The position numbers were made by a program, and so were the translations under genes. The notes below the pieces were generated by a model, which was not told the DNA's origin, did no database searches, and was given only the letters and a program-made list of their open reading frames with translations. DNA of 64,000 bases from JAIQFV01 sp041494885 (lineage in GTDB: Bacteria > Acidobacteriota > Terriglobia > JAIQFV01). Location: contig JBGQBO010000003.1 of NCBI GenBank assembly GCA_041494885.1, positions 124,001 through 188,000 on the forward strand, in the 5' to 3' direction. Shown piece by piece: positions 15,847 to 24,967 of this stretch. Each line of letters begins with the position of its first letter. The first letter of the stretch is position 1.

Positions 15847-17649
15847 TCACCGGCCCTGAAAATGCTCAACAACTTTTTTGGTGGCCGCTGGACCCACCTC
15901 GCCGCTCAGAGCCTCAAACGACGCCTCCTTAATCTCTGCAACGCTTCCGAATTTACGCAACAACCGCTGTGCGGTCTTCGGCCCGACCCCGGGGATGGCC
16001 ACCAGCTCCGTGGTTAAAGTCCGCTTTGCCCGCCTTTTCCGGTGGAACGTCACGGCAAATCGATGCGATTCGTCACGGATTTGCTGAACCAAGTGCAGCA
16101 CGGGATTGCTTTTCTCGAGCGACACGGGTTCATTTTCCCGCCCGCGGAGGAGAATGATTTCTTCGCGCTTGGCGATCGCCGCCAGCGGTTGAGCCACGAG
16201 GTCGAGCGAATCGAGGGCCGCTGCCGCGGCATGAAGCTGACCCAGCCCGCCGTCCACAAGCACCAGATCGGGCAACCTCTTTTTTTCGTCCAGGAGCCGT
16301 CGATAACGCCGCGCGACGACTTCCCGCATCGAGGCAAAATCGTCGGCGCCTTCGACGGTCTTGATGAGGAACTTGCGGTAGTCGCTTTTCTTCATCCGGC
16401 CATCTTCCCAGACCACGCAGGAGGCCACACTGTCCGTGCCCTGAATGTTTGAAATATCAAAGCATTCAATGCGTCGGGGCGCGGCCTCAAGGTCCAGGGC
16501 GTCCTGCAAAGCGGCGCTGATGGTTTTCGAGGAGGGCGTCAAAGTTCGAAAGCGCTGGTCAAATGAGATTTTAGCGTTACGCTCGACCAGCTCTACAAAC
16601 TGTCTCTTGGCGCCGCGCTGAGGGGTAACGATGTCAACCCTTCGCATGCGTTTTTCGCTCAAAATCTCCTCGAGCACAGCGCGGTCTTCAAAGTCAAGCG
16701 GCACAAAGATCTGAGCCGGGGTAAACGATTCGCTCAGATAAAACTGCTTGAGAAACGCCGCCAGAAACTCTGCCGGATCGTAGCGGCTCACATCTTCCCA
16801 AAAGTACTCCCGACGCTCAACCACGCGTCCGCCCCGCATGTGAAACAGGTTTAAGGCAGCCAGCGGCGGCTCGGCATGGACGGCTACAATATCAATGTCA
16901 TCACTGCGCGTGGAGGCCAGTTTCTGCCGTTCCCCCAATTCTGCCACGGTGTGTGCCAAATCACGGTATTTGGCCGCCGCTTCGAACCGTTCCTCCCGGG
17001 CCGCTTCTTCCATGCGCGCGTGGAGCTGCTCCGTGAGGTTTGAGGTGCGCCCCTCCAGGAGCAGTTTTACGTCGTTGACCGCAGCATCATATTTCTCGAT
17101 GGAGCACAGCTCGGCAACACAGGGGCCGAGGCAACGCTTGATGTGGTACTGCAAACAGGGCCGGGGAAGCCCATGGTCAATGTCGATGGAGCAGGATCGT
17201 ATCCCGAAATACTGATGCCCCAGTTTCTTGGAGCGAATGCCCAGGCTGGCAGGGAAGTAGGGGCCAAAATAGAGTGCCCCATCGTGACGCAGGCGTCGAG
17301 TGTAAATCAGGCGGGGAAACTTCTCCTGGACCGTCAGCTTGAGATAGGGATAGGTTTTGTCATCTCTCAGGAGGATGTTGTAGCGCGGCTTGTTCTGTTT
17401 GATGAGATTGTTCTCGAGCGCAAGGGCTTCGTGCTCGTTATCGACGACAATCGTGCGGACATCGGCGATTTCCTGCACCAGGCGACCGGTCTTGTCATCG
17501 CGGCCGCGGGATTCCTGGAAGTAACTGCGAACACGACTGCGGAGGGACTTGGCCTTCCCGACATAGATGATCTCCCCGGCTGCGCCCAGGAACAAATACA
17601 CGCCCGGCTCTGCGGAAAGGCTGCTGAGAATTTCGTCCGGAAGCATCAT
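15847..17649 (-). CDS. uvrC: UvrABC system excinuclease subunit C
   Basis: Makes the 3' and 5' incisions in nucleotide excision repair after recruitment by UvrB. The full-length protein has 600 residues. It has the N-terminal GIY-YIG nuclease (PGVYLFLGAAGEIIYVGKA, about residues 15-33), the Cys-rich stretch PCLQYHIKRCLGPC, a UVR motif (ARMEEAAREERFEAAAKYRD), the RNase-H-like nuclease domain (ECFDISNIQGTDSVAS and LVLVDGGLGQL), and a C-terminal helix-hairpin-helix pair (LVAIPGVGPKTAQRLLRKFG). Two ATGs in a row open the frame. Nothing about the protein is unusual. Confidence 0.96.
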   Translation of the reverse strand: MMLPDEILSSLSAEPGVYLFLGAAGEIIYVGKAKSLRSRVRSYFQESRGRDDKTGRLVQEIADVRTIVVDNEHEALALENNLIKQNKPRYNILLRDDKTYPYLKLTVQEKFPRLIYTRRLRHDGALYFGPYFPASLGIRSKKLGHQYFGIRSCSIDIDHGLPRPCLQYHIKRCLGPCVAELCSIEKYDAAVNDVKLLLEGRTSNLTEQLHARMEEAAREERFEAAAKYRDLAHTVAELGERQKLASTRSDDIDIVAVHAEPPLAALNLFHMRGGRVVERREYFWEDVSRYDPAEFLAAFLKQFYLSESFTPAQIFVPLDFEDRAVLEEILSEKRMRRVDIVTPQRGAKRQFVELVERNAKISFDQRFRTLTPSSKTISAALQDALDLEAAPRRIECFDISNIQGTDSVASCVVWEDGRMKKSDYRKFLIKTVEGADDFASMREVVARRYRRLLDEKKRLPDLVLVDGGLGQLHAAAAALDSLDLVAQPLAAIAKREEIILLRGRENEPVSLEKSNPVLHLVQQIRDESHRFAVTFHRKRRAKRTLTTELVAIPGVGPKTAQRLLRKFGSVAEIKEASFEALSGEVGPAATKKVVEHFQGR

Positions 17650-17977
17650 CGCGCTGTCCCTAGAACCCGTGAGTCACGAACGGGAAACCCGGTGTCACCC
17701 GCTAACCCCGCCCTATTATAAAGTAAAAGGGGTGTTCCTGATGATATCGGAGGAAGCACTCGGGAATTCATCCCCTCCTCGGGAGGCGGGTTCGCCCAGG
17801 CTTTCTCCAGGGATGGCGTCGGAGCGCGGCTGGAAAAGGTGTGGCGGGGACCCTTCCACTTAGGGGGATTCAAGCAGAAACCGGCCTGCCCCCCTACTAT
17901 TGCATTTTTCCTGGAGCCTGTGTTAGCCTTGGTGCGTTTACTCATCATAGCTCTAGAACCATCAAGAAGGAGACTCT
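17650..17977. other. Intergenic region between uvrC and the OmpA-like lipoprotein
   Basis: About 330 bases between divergent genes. No open frame with coding character and no strong hairpin is seen. The ribosome site AGAAGGAGA directly precedes 17978. A promoter for the lipoprotein must lie here but no convincing -35/-10 pair stands out. Confidence 0.5.
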
Positions 17978-18679
17978 ATGTCCATCGCAAAATTAATGCT
18001 CCGGTGTGCCATGATTGCGACGCTCACCTGTGTGGGTGTTTTGGGTGTTGCCGGATGCGCCACCAAGAAATATGTCAAGCAGCAGATTGATCCACTGACG
18101 GGCAAAGTGGCTGAAATTGAATCCATCACCAAGAAGAATACCTCGGATATCCGGGATGTCGATAGCCGCGCCCAGGCCGGGATTCAATCAGCCACGGCAA
18201 AGGCCGAAGCCGCCGATGCCAAAGCGGCTACTGCGAACCAGAAGGCAGAGGCAGCCCAGTCTGCAACGGATCAGATTGCGAAAAATGTGAAGGATGTTGA
18301 ATCGAAGATCGGCAATGTCGACACTTACAAGCTCGCCGATTCAACCGAGGTGAATTTTAAGAGCGCCCAATTCGAGCTCAACGATGAGGCCCGGGGGAAG
18401 CTGGATGCCTTGGCCGCAAAAGTCAAAGACCAAAAGGGCTACGTATTGGAAATCCAGGGATTTACCGACAATCGCGGAAGTGAGTCGTTGAATCTGCAGT
18501 TGAGTGAAAAACGCGCCGAGACCGTCAAGCGGTACCTCGCGACCCAGCACGATATCCCGCTGTTTCGAATCTCCGTGATTGGTGTGGGTGAAGCCAAACC
18601 GGCAGACGATAATAAGACCAAGGAAGGGCGTGCCCACAATCGCCGTGTCGAAGTCCGTCTGCTTCGAAGTGCGGTTTAG
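17978..18679 (+). CDS. OmpA-family outer-membrane lipoprotein
   Basis: Peptidoglycan-binding lipoprotein of 233 residues. The signal peptide ends in the lipobox VAGC (Cys at about residue 27). An Ala/Lys/Glu-rich coiled-coil region follows with repeated KAEAADAKAA-like segments (about residues 55-105), resembling the trimeric Lpp-like stalk. The OmpA C-terminal domain is at about residues 118-230: VNFKSAQFELNDEARGKL, the diaminopimelate-binding TDNRGS, LSEKRAETVKRYL and NRRVEVRL. It probably links the outer membrane to the cell wall. It resembles Pal, but no tol genes are adjacent, so the symbol is withheld. An excellent terminator follows at 18787. Confidence 0.9.
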   Translation: MSIAKLMLRCAMIATLTCVGVLGVAGCATKKYVKQQIDPLTGKVAEIESITKKNTSDIRDVDSRAQAGIQSATAKAEAADAKAATANQKAEAAQSATDQIAKNVKDVESKIGNVDTYKLADSTEVNFKSAQFELNDEARGKLDALAAKVKDQKGYVLEIQGFTDNRGSESLNLQLSEKRAETVKRYLATQHDIPLFRISVIGVGEAKPADDNKTKEGRAHNRRVEVRLLRSAV

Positions 18680-18786
18680 GCTGCTCTTCTCCATTTGTTC
18701 TCGGGAGACGGCAGTCAGCGCACCCGGCGAACGGGGGATTGCAGCTCCATCGGTCTTCTGAGCAAGCAGAACCCCAACCCTAAACG

Positions 18787-18821
18787 AAGGCGCCCATCGA
18801 ATGAGATTCGATGGGCGCCTT
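18787..18821. terminator. Bidirectional hairpin terminator
   Basis: Perfect 16-base stem (AAGGCGCCCATCGAAT, 18787-18802, with its complement 18806-18821) around a 3-base loop, flanked by A and T residues. It lies between the convergent OmpA-like and gdhA genes and can serve both. Confidence 0.85.
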
Positions 18822-18859
18822 TACATTAGGAATCCAAGAGTCTGGCGGATGACTCGATC

Positions 18860-20125
18860 TTATGCGTAGATCCCCCTCAATTTCGTGGTATACGCGACAC
18901 GATCAATGGCGAGCATATAGGAAGCGATCCGCATGTTCACTTTGTGCTTGTCCGCGTAAGACGCCACGGCATTAAAGCTGTCCACCATGATCCGCTCCAG
19001 CTCGGAATTGACCACCGCTTCCGTCCAGAAGTAACCCTGCCGGTCCTGCACCCATTCAAAATAGGAAACCGTCACCCCTCCGGCATTCGCCAGGATGTCG
19101 GGGATCACGAAAATTTCTTTGGATTCGAGGATGTCATCGGCGGCCGCGGTGGTCGGACCATTTGCACCTTCACAAATAATTTTGCACTGGAGATGACTGG
19201 CATTGTGACTGGTGATTTGATTTTCGGTCGCTGCCGGAACCAGGATATCGCACCGGGCTTCCAGCAGTGCCTCGTTCGTGCAAGGGGCCGTTGCGGGCAG
19301 GGAGGCCAGGGTGCGCGCTTCCTTGTAGTGTCGGATAGCCGCATGCACATCAATCCCGTTTTCATTCAAGACCCCCCCGTTAATATCGGACAGTCCTACA
19401 ATCTTGTATCCAGCTTCAAACATCAGACGTGCTGCCGTGGAACCCACATTTCCGAACCCCTGCACGGCCACGCGCGTCTCTTCGCGCTTCATGCCAATGC
19501 GCTTGATGGCCTGGTCGCAACAGATCATTACACCACGCCCAGTGGCATCCGCGCGCCCCAGGGAGCCTCCCAATTCGATGGGCTTGCCGGTGACGACCCC
19601 GGTCACGGTATGGCGTTGATGCATGGAGTAGGTATCCATCACCCACGCCATGACTTGTTCGTTCGTATTCATATCCGGTGCGGGGACATCCCGCTCGGGA
19701 CCGATGACATCAATCAGCATGGCCGTGTATCGACGGGTCAGTTTTTCTTTTTCACTCATGCTCATGTGCGATGGATCGCAAATGATACCGCCCTTGGCCC
19801 CGCCGAAGGGAATGTTGACGACGGCACACTTCCATGTCATCCAGGCGGCCAGAGCCCGCACTTCATCGATCGAAACATTGGGGGCGTACCGGATGCCACC
19901 CTTGCAGGGGCCGCGCGCGATATTGTGTTGCACTCGATACCCTGTGAATACCTTCAGTTTGCCATTGTCCATCATAATGGGGATGGACACCGTGATCTCC
20001 CGGTCGGGAGCTCTTAGAATCTCATAGAGGCCCGGATCCAGCTGTAATTTTTCAGCGGCAATGTCGAATCGCGACATCATCGACTCGAACGGATTAGTTT
20101 CTTTATCTTGCAGGATTGCTGTCAT
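18860..20125 (-). CDS. gdhA: Glu/Leu/Phe/Val family dehydrogenase, probable glutamate dehydrogenase
   Basis: NAD(P)-dependent glutamate dehydrogenase linking 2-oxoglutarate plus ammonia with glutamate. The protein has 421 residues, the normal length for the hexameric short type. It carries the substrate site YRVQHNIARGPCKGGIRY, MTWKCAVVNIPFGGAKGGI with the catalytic lysine, PAPDMNTNEQVMAW, and the dinucleotide fold VAVQGFGNVGSTAARL. The ATG at 20125 lies 5 bases after GGGAG; a GTG at 20137 overlaps that site and is rejected. A strong promoter lies 43 bases upstream. In an organism with a carbamoyl-phosphate catabolic block nearby this enzyme could assimilate or release the ammonia, which is only inference. 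Confidence 0.93.
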   Translation of the reverse strand: MTAILQDKETNPFESMMSRFDIAAEKLQLDPGLYEILRAPDREITVSIPIMMDNGKLKVFTGYRVQHNIARGPCKGGIRYAPNVSIDEVRALAAWMTWKCAVVNIPFGGAKGGIICDPSHMSMSEKEKLTRRYTAMLIDVIGPERDVPAPDMNTNEQVMAWVMDTYSMHQRHTVTGVVTGKPIELGGSLGRADATGRGVMICCDQAIKRIGMKREETRVAVQGFGNVGSTAARLMFEAGYKIVGLSDINGGVLNENGIDVHAAIRHYKEARTLASLPATAPCTNEALLEARCDILVPAATENQITSHNASHLQCKIICEGANGPTTAAADDILESKEIFVIPDILANAGGVTVSYFEWVQDRQGYFWTEAVVNSELERIMVDSFNAVASYADKHKVNMRIASYMLAIDRVAYTTKLRGIYA

Positions 20126-20167
20126 ATCAGCTCCCACGATGAAATTTTAGACATGAAGTGTCCAAAA

Positions 20168-20196
20168 AGTATATTGAATTGCTTGCACCATATCAA
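20168..20196 (-). promoter_or_regulatory. Sigma-70 type promoter of gdhA
   Basis: On the minus strand TTGATA (20191-20196) and TATACT (20168-20173) are separated by exactly 17 bases and lie 43 bases before the gdhA start. Both hexamers deviate by one base from consensus. Confidence 0.65.
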
Positions 20197-20305
20197 GGGA
20201 AAACGGGCTCAGAGCGATTCAAAAACCCGGGAAACAGGATGTCATTGGCTCAGGGAGGGACTGAATTCACGGGGGAGGGAAGAGAAACAGCGGAGGAAAC
20301 TCGTT

Positions 20306-21256
20306 TTAGAGAAGGGAGGGAACGGAACCTTTCTCGGTCCGATCTTTCCAGAGGGCGTCAGCGCCTCCAGCTTCATCTTTCGCTTCGAGCTCGACCAACT
20401 CCCAGAGGGTCCGATCCTTGAGGATCCTCGAGACCAGCGCTGTGTGCAACGCATGGCCTGCGCGGTGGGCATTGACACGGGCCAACAGGGGTGAGCCCAA
20501 AAGAGCAAGGTCGCCAATCAAATCAAGCACCTTATGACGCACAAATTCGTCCTTAAACTGGAGGGTCGGTTCGTTCATCATCCCGTCACGCGTCAGCACA
20601 ATCGCATTCTCAAGGGACCCCCCACGGATCAACCCGTTGCGCCGCAGCATCTCCACTTCGTCATAAAAGCCAAATGTGCGCGCGATGCCCACCTCCGCAC
20701 GGTAACAGTGAGGAGTGATCGTCCGCTCAAAGTGCTGCCGGCCAATCAGTGGATGGGTGAAATCGATGTCGTAACAAAGATGAAATTCATGGGCGGGAGC
20801 AATCGAAATCATCTTCAGGCCGTCTCTCAATTGAAATTCCCGCTTGATCTTAAGAAATCGCTGTGCCTCGTCCTGGCTTACGATTCCGGCGGAGTCAATG
20901 GCCTCCATATACAACCGCGCGCTCCCATCCAGGATCGGTGTTTCCAGGTTGTCGATCGCCACGATAGCGTTCGTGACGCCGCATCCGTGAAGCGCCGAAA
21001 GCACATGCTCCACCGTGTAAATCAACACGCCTTTTTTCATGAGCGTGGTTGCATAGCTTACTTTGGCCACGTTAGCTACCGAAGCCTCGATTAAGAAATT
21101 GTCAAGGTCGGTACGCTGAAACACAATGCCCGTATGGACGGGGGCCGGCAAAAGACGAAGTGTGACTTTTTGACCGGTGTGCAAGCCTATCCCGGAAAGT
21201 TCTGAGGATGAACGGAGGGTCGTCTGTGGATGGAGCAAAACCAATTCTCCTGGCAT
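20306..21256 (-). CDS. lpxC: UDP-3-O-acyl-N-acetylglucosamine deacetylase LpxC
   Basis: Zinc deacetylase that commits UDP-acyl-GlcNAc to lipid A synthesis. The protein has 316 residues. LSGIGLHTGQKVTLRLLP opens the first domain, YTVEHVLSALHGCGV carries the first zinc histidine, LDGSARLY the catalytic region, and FKDEFVRHKVLDLIGDLALLG the second zinc His/Asp pair. GHALHTALV contains the catalytic histidine near the end. The tail after residue 295 is longer and charged. It is transcribed alone, with 465 bases of non-coding sequence upstream. With lpxD at 5203 it confirms LPS synthesis. Confidence 0.95.
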   Translation of the reverse strand: MPGELVLLHPQTTLRSSSELSGIGLHTGQKVTLRLLPAPVHTGIVFQRTDLDNFLIEASVANVAKVSYATTLMKKGVLIYTVEHVLSALHGCGVTNAIVAIDNLETPILDGSARLYMEAIDSAGIVSQDEAQRFLKIKREFQLRDGLKMISIAPAHEFHLCYDIDFTHPLIGRQHFERTITPHCYRAEVGIARTFGFYDEVEMLRRNGLIRGGSLENAIVLTRDGMMNEPTLQFKDEFVRHKVLDLIGDLALLGSPLLARVNAHRAGHALHTALVSRILKDRTLWELVELEAKDEAGGADALWKDRTEKGSVPSLL

Positions 21257-21721
21257 GACAACTTGAGTTCTATCTTACTTCTATCTTACTTACTTAAAGG
21301 CCCGAGGCAGCACTATGAATACAATAAGAATTCCAAGCAACTGCCAGGCCATCCCCAGATAGAACCTCGATCTCCTAGAATTTGAATGGCTTAATCAGGG
21401 TGCCATGAGAACTGCCGCGACCGGAAGTGTTGCTAATTAGACACGTTCTTTACGGGGTACGAGGCAAAGACACAACGACGGCGATCCGGTTCCCTGCAGA
21501 GGAGTAATTTGCTCGACGAGCGGCAAGTTATGGTATTTTTAGGATTGAAATAATTAAGCAAAATGGCGAATTTAGATTTTACTGCAATTCTCCGGAGGCA
21601 GGTGACCCCAAGTCAAGAGATGGAGCAGAGGGGCTTTCTGGACGATTGGCGGGTTTGTGCATGGCCGGATGGAGTTATGAGAATTCCGCGGGCTAATTCC
21701 AGGAGGGGATAACCGAAGACG
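21257..21721. other. Intergenic region upstream of lpxC and the LOG gene
   Basis: About 465 bases between divergent genes. A short direct repeat (TTCTATCTTAC twice, about 21268-21291) lies just before lpxC. I see no coding frame, no tRNA and no convincing riboswitch fold. Confidence 0.5.
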
Positions 21722-22447
21722 ATGACAAAGAAAATACTCGAGCAGCAGTACTTAATTGACGACTTTGCACCGAAGGAGTCCTGGCGGCTGTTCCGAATCA
21801 TGGCCGAATTCGTGGAAGGATTTGAAACCCTGGCACAGGTTAATCAGGCGGTCACGATTTTTGGATCCGCCCGGGCGAAGCCGGGGTCCCATGAATATGA
21901 AACCGCGCGCGCCATCGCCTCCCTCCTGGCTCAGAATGGGTATGCGGTCATTACCGGCGGCGGACCGGGTGTCATGGAAGGGGCGAATCGTGGTGCCTTC
22001 GAAGCCAAGGGGGAATCTATCGGATTGAATATTGAACTGCCGTTCGAGCAGAAATCGAATTTCTTTATCACGACCTTGTTGAATTTCAGGTACTTCTTTG
22101 TTCGCAAGGTGATGTTTGTAAAGTACTCCCAGGCCTTTGTCATCCTCCCGGGCGGGTATGGCACGATGGATGAGCTCTTTGAGTCCCTCACCCTGATTCA
22201 AACCAAGAAGATCAAGCCTTTCCCTGTCATCCTGGTGGGCCGCGACTACTGGAAAGGTCTCATCGAGTGGGTACGGAATACGATGATCGCCCAGGGGAAG
22301 GTCTCCCCCAGTGATCTTGAACTCTTCAAAGTCGTGGACACGCCGGGAGAGGTTCTCACAGCGATCAAAGAGAAATTCATCCCCGAGGGGGTCAGGGTTC
22401 CGGTCATCAATGGCGAAGACTCCGGGGATGGGCCCCTCCCCCAATGA
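21722..22447 (+). CDS. LOG family (TIGR00730) Rossmann-fold protein
   Basis: Protein of 241 residues of the LONELY GUY family, whose characterised members release bases from nucleoside 5'-monophosphates (cytokinin-activating phosphoribohydrolase); older databases label it lysine decarboxylase. Signature motifs are present: TGGGPGVMEGANRGA, which binds the phosphate, and LPGGYGTMDELFE with the catalytic glutamate. An N-terminal extension of about 40 residues (RLFRIMAEFVEGFETL) is typical of the larger bacterial subgroup. The ATG follows AGGAGGGG at about 12 bases. No downstream partner runs with it. Confidence 0.88.
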   Translation: MTKKILEQQYLIDDFAPKESWRLFRIMAEFVEGFETLAQVNQAVTIFGSARAKPGSHEYETARAIASLLAQNGYAVITGGGPGVMEGANRGAFEAKGESIGLNIELPFEQKSNFFITTLLNFRYFFVRKVMFVKYSQAFVILPGGYGTMDELFESLTLIQTKKIKPFPVILVGRDYWKGLIEWVRNTMIAQGKVSPSDLELFKVVDTPGEVLTAIKEKFIPEGVRVPVINGEDSGDGPLPQ

Positions 22448-22540
22448 CATGCCGCAATTCGGTCCAGCTCCCCTGTCCAAGAGGGAGGTCGGCTAGGCGC
22501 AGGTTGCGGGGTTCCTTCGGGCCGCGAGTTTCCAGATCAG

Positions 22541-23209
22541 CTAAGCCGACTTCAATTTGCGACGCTCCTTAAGATCTCGCAAGAGGCGCTCAATTTCGTT
22601 TTCCTTTTCGAGTTTGGCAAATTGATCTTCGATGTTGTCGCCCAGCAATTCAGCCTTGGCCTCGCTGATCGCCTCGCCGCGAACCACCTTGTCCTTCATC
22701 CGCTCAAACGTGGCCACTTTAGATTGATCCCCGATGGCCGCCTGGGCGTCCATCGCCTTGGAGGCCGCACGAGCTCGCCGATGGCGCGCGATCAGAAGAT
22801 CCTTCTTCGATTCCGCCTCGGAGAGTTTTTGTTCCAGCTTGTGAAGGGCGCTCTTGAGGGCTTCCACTTGACCTTGCTGGTATCCCACCTGCTGCCTGAA
22901 GTTTTCGGATAATTCCTGAAAGCTCTGGTGTCGCGATAGGGCCGCCCGCGCGAGGTCGTCCTGGTTCTTGTCCACGGCCAGCTCGGCCTTGCGCATCCAT
23001 TCTCCCATCTTCTCCTCATGCTCGAGCTGCTTCTTTTCGAGCAGGTGTAGATCCGCGATGGACACAGCCACTTGCGTCTTCACCTGGATGAGCTGGTTCT
23101 GCATGTCGAGGATGACCTGCTTGATCATTTTTTCGGGATCTTCAGCCTTGTCAATCAGGTCGTTCAGATTCGCGCGAATCAATGTTGAAACACGGTCTAG
23201 TAATGCCAT
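22541..23209 (-). CDS. pspA: PspA/IM30 family membrane-stress protein
   Basis: Phage-shock-protein-A-like coiled coil of 222 residues that binds and stabilises damaged inner membrane as ESCRT-III-like oligomers. The N-terminal amphipathic segment ALLDRVSTLIRANLNDLIDKAEDPEKM is clear, followed by long heptad helices (VAVSIADLHLLEKKQLEHEEK and the central coil). A C-terminal helix ENEIERLLRDLKERRKLKSA closes the protein. AAAGGAG precedes the ATG. It lies 168 bases downstream of the flotillin gene on the same strand, in a flotillin-NfeD-PspA module. Confidence 0.92.
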   Translation of the reverse strand: MALLDRVSTLIRANLNDLIDKAEDPEKMIKQVILDMQNQLIQVKTQVAVSIADLHLLEKKQLEHEEKMGEWMRKAELAVDKNQDDLARAALSRHQSFQELSENFRQQVGYQQGQVEALKSALHKLEQKLSEAESKKDLLIARHRRARAASKAMDAQAAIGDQSKVATFERMKDKVVRGEAISEAKAELLGDNIEDQFAKLEKENEIERLLRDLKERRKLKSA

Positions 23210-23376
23210 GGTCTTTCTCCTTTCTTCATCGAAAAAGCTGACTCCAAATCAAGCCTCGGTCTCGCCCCGGGCAGGATGGAAGCAGACCGTATCTCCTCGG
23301 GTGACCTTCAACCACCAGCCTGCCTCCATTCACCAGGAAAACCGGGCTTCAGCTGCCATTCCGAACCGAGCGATTC

Positions 23377-24798
23377 CTACTGATGCTCGGGCTTCTCGCT
23401 CTTGTCACCAATCGTCCGTACCTTCGACATCAAGTCAGTGAGCTTCATCCCCGTGAGTGTTTCAAACAGGGCAGGAACCTGGGCGACCATTTTCGTCATG
23501 TCTCCAGTCACTTTGTTGATGCCCGCCGCGTCACCGTTGCCGGTCGAGACGATGGTGATCCTGTCGACTTTGGCGAGCGGTTCAGCGAGCGCGCGGACAA
23601 TTTCGGGCATCCCCGTCAGCAGCTTGTCGAAGACCGCTGCCTGGTTGTACTCCTGGAAAGCCGCGGCCTTGACGTTCATCGCCTTGGCTTCGGCTTCACC
23701 CTTCTTGAAGATGATATCGGCTTCTGCCTCACCCTGGGCGCGGATGGCGTTGGCGTGGCCCTCGGCTTCGACGATGAGTTTCTGTCTTTCAGCAGCAGCA
23801 AGGGTCTCGATGCGTTGACGCTCGATTTCGGCTTGTTTCAATACCGTCGCGATGAGTTCTTTTTCGACGCGCAGGATCTCGGCTTCCTGAACCTTAATTT
23901 GTTGCTCTTTCTCCACTTGCTGAATTTTGACAGCCTCTGTGGTCACTTGCTGTTGCATGATGTTGGTTTGAATCTCATACGCCTTGTCAGCCTGCGCTTG
24001 CTGTCTCTTGACCGATTCCTGATACGCCGCCTTTTTGATTTCCAGATCCCGTTGAGCTTCGGCCTGTTTGGCGAGCGAAAGGGTCTCCGCCAGTACCCGT
24101 TCCTGATCGGCCTGGGCGCGCGCGATGGCGGCCTCCCGCTGGGCCAGGGCGCGGCGGATGGTGGTGTCGCGATCGGCTTCTGCCGCCGCCACGTCCGCAT
24201 CCCGGCGAATCCGGGCCACATCCGGTTTTCCCATGTTCGCGATATACTCGTTCTTGTCCCGTACTTCCTTGATGGTAAACGAAATGACCTCCAACCCCAT
24301 TTTGTTCATATCGTCAGCGCAGGTGGATCGCATGCGGTCGGCGACCATCTCGGGCTGCTTGACGATCTCCTCGACGGTGAGCTGACCGATGATGCCGCGC
24401 AGATGCCCTTCCATCACGAGCCGGATGAGACTCTCCCGCTCAGTGGGGGTTTTCGTCAGGAATTGTTCCGCTGCCGTGCGCACTGATTCCGGATCGGATT
24501 TCACCTTGATCTGCGCCACGGCTTCCACCGTTACGGCCACCCCTTGCTTGGTGTAGAGATCCTGCTGTGGCGCCACGTCGAACGACATCAGCTCTAGAGA
24601 AAGGTCCCGGCAATTTTCGACCATCGGGAAAATGATCGTCCCGCCCCCCTGCACAATCCTCGTCCCGCGAAAACCATAGACGATGAGCGCCTGGTTCGGT
24701 CCTACCTTCCGAAACATGGATGCCAGGAGTCCCATGAGAATAACCAGACCCATGACCATCATTCCCACCAAGACCCACATCCCGATTGTGCCTTCCAT
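23377..24798 (-). CDS. Flotillin-like SPFH protein
   Basis: Membrane scaffold protein of 473 residues, like FloT/YuaG, organising functional membrane microdomains. An N-terminal transmembrane helix (MWVLVGMMVMGLVILMGLLASMF) is followed by the SPFH domain starting KVGPNQALIVYGFRG, with VTVEAVAQIKVKSDPESV. A very long Ala/Glu/Gln-rich coiled coil (about residues 200-390, with repeated AEAEA-like patterns) precedes a C-terminal flotillin tail (NQAAVFDKLLTGMPEIVRALAEPL and IVSTGNG). GGAGG precedes the ATG. It is downstream of the NfeD-like gene, the classic partner pair, and upstream of pspA. Confidence 0.93.
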   Translation of the reverse strand: MEGTIGMWVLVGMMVMGLVILMGLLASMFRKVGPNQALIVYGFRGTRIVQGGGTIIFPMVENCRDLSLELMSFDVAPQQDLYTKQGVAVTVEAVAQIKVKSDPESVRTAAEQFLTKTPTERESLIRLVMEGHLRGIIGQLTVEEIVKQPEMVADRMRSTCADDMNKMGLEVISFTIKEVRDKNEYIANMGKPDVARIRRDADVAAAEADRDTTIRRALAQREAAIARAQADQERVLAETLSLAKQAEAQRDLEIKKAAYQESVKRQQAQADKAYEIQTNIMQQQVTTEAVKIQQVEKEQQIKVQEAEILRVEKELIATVLKQAEIERQRIETLAAAERQKLIVEAEGHANAIRAQGEAEADIIFKKGEAEAKAMNVKAAAFQEYNQAAVFDKLLTGMPEIVRALAEPLAKVDRITIVSTGNGDAAGINKVTGDMTKMVAQVPALFETLTGMKLTDLMSKVRTIGDKSEKPEHQ

Positions 24799-24967
24799 AA
24801 ATGTTCCTCCTTTGGATTCTTTGAGAACCGTTAAAATTGATGTTTGAGCTTGCCCCCCACCCCGTGGAACCGAAAGGCGGAGTGGGTGGCCCCGTCATTG
24901 GACTTGAATCCCTGCACCCCAGCCGGACTAATCGGGAGGGAGCATCGTCGGTGCGTTTCGCGCGCTT

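Noticed and set aside
18944..20017. Long plus-strand frame (357 codons) opposite gdhA
   Set aside because: It is fully antisense to a clear glutamate dehydrogenase, rich in His/Arg/Gly as expected for a reverse-frame shadow, and has no family motif.
23383..24486. Plus-strand frame (367 codons) opposite the flotillin gene
   Set aside because: Shadow of a biased coiled-coil gene; the Leu/Arg/Gly-rich composition mirrors the Ala/Glu/Gln codons on the other strand.
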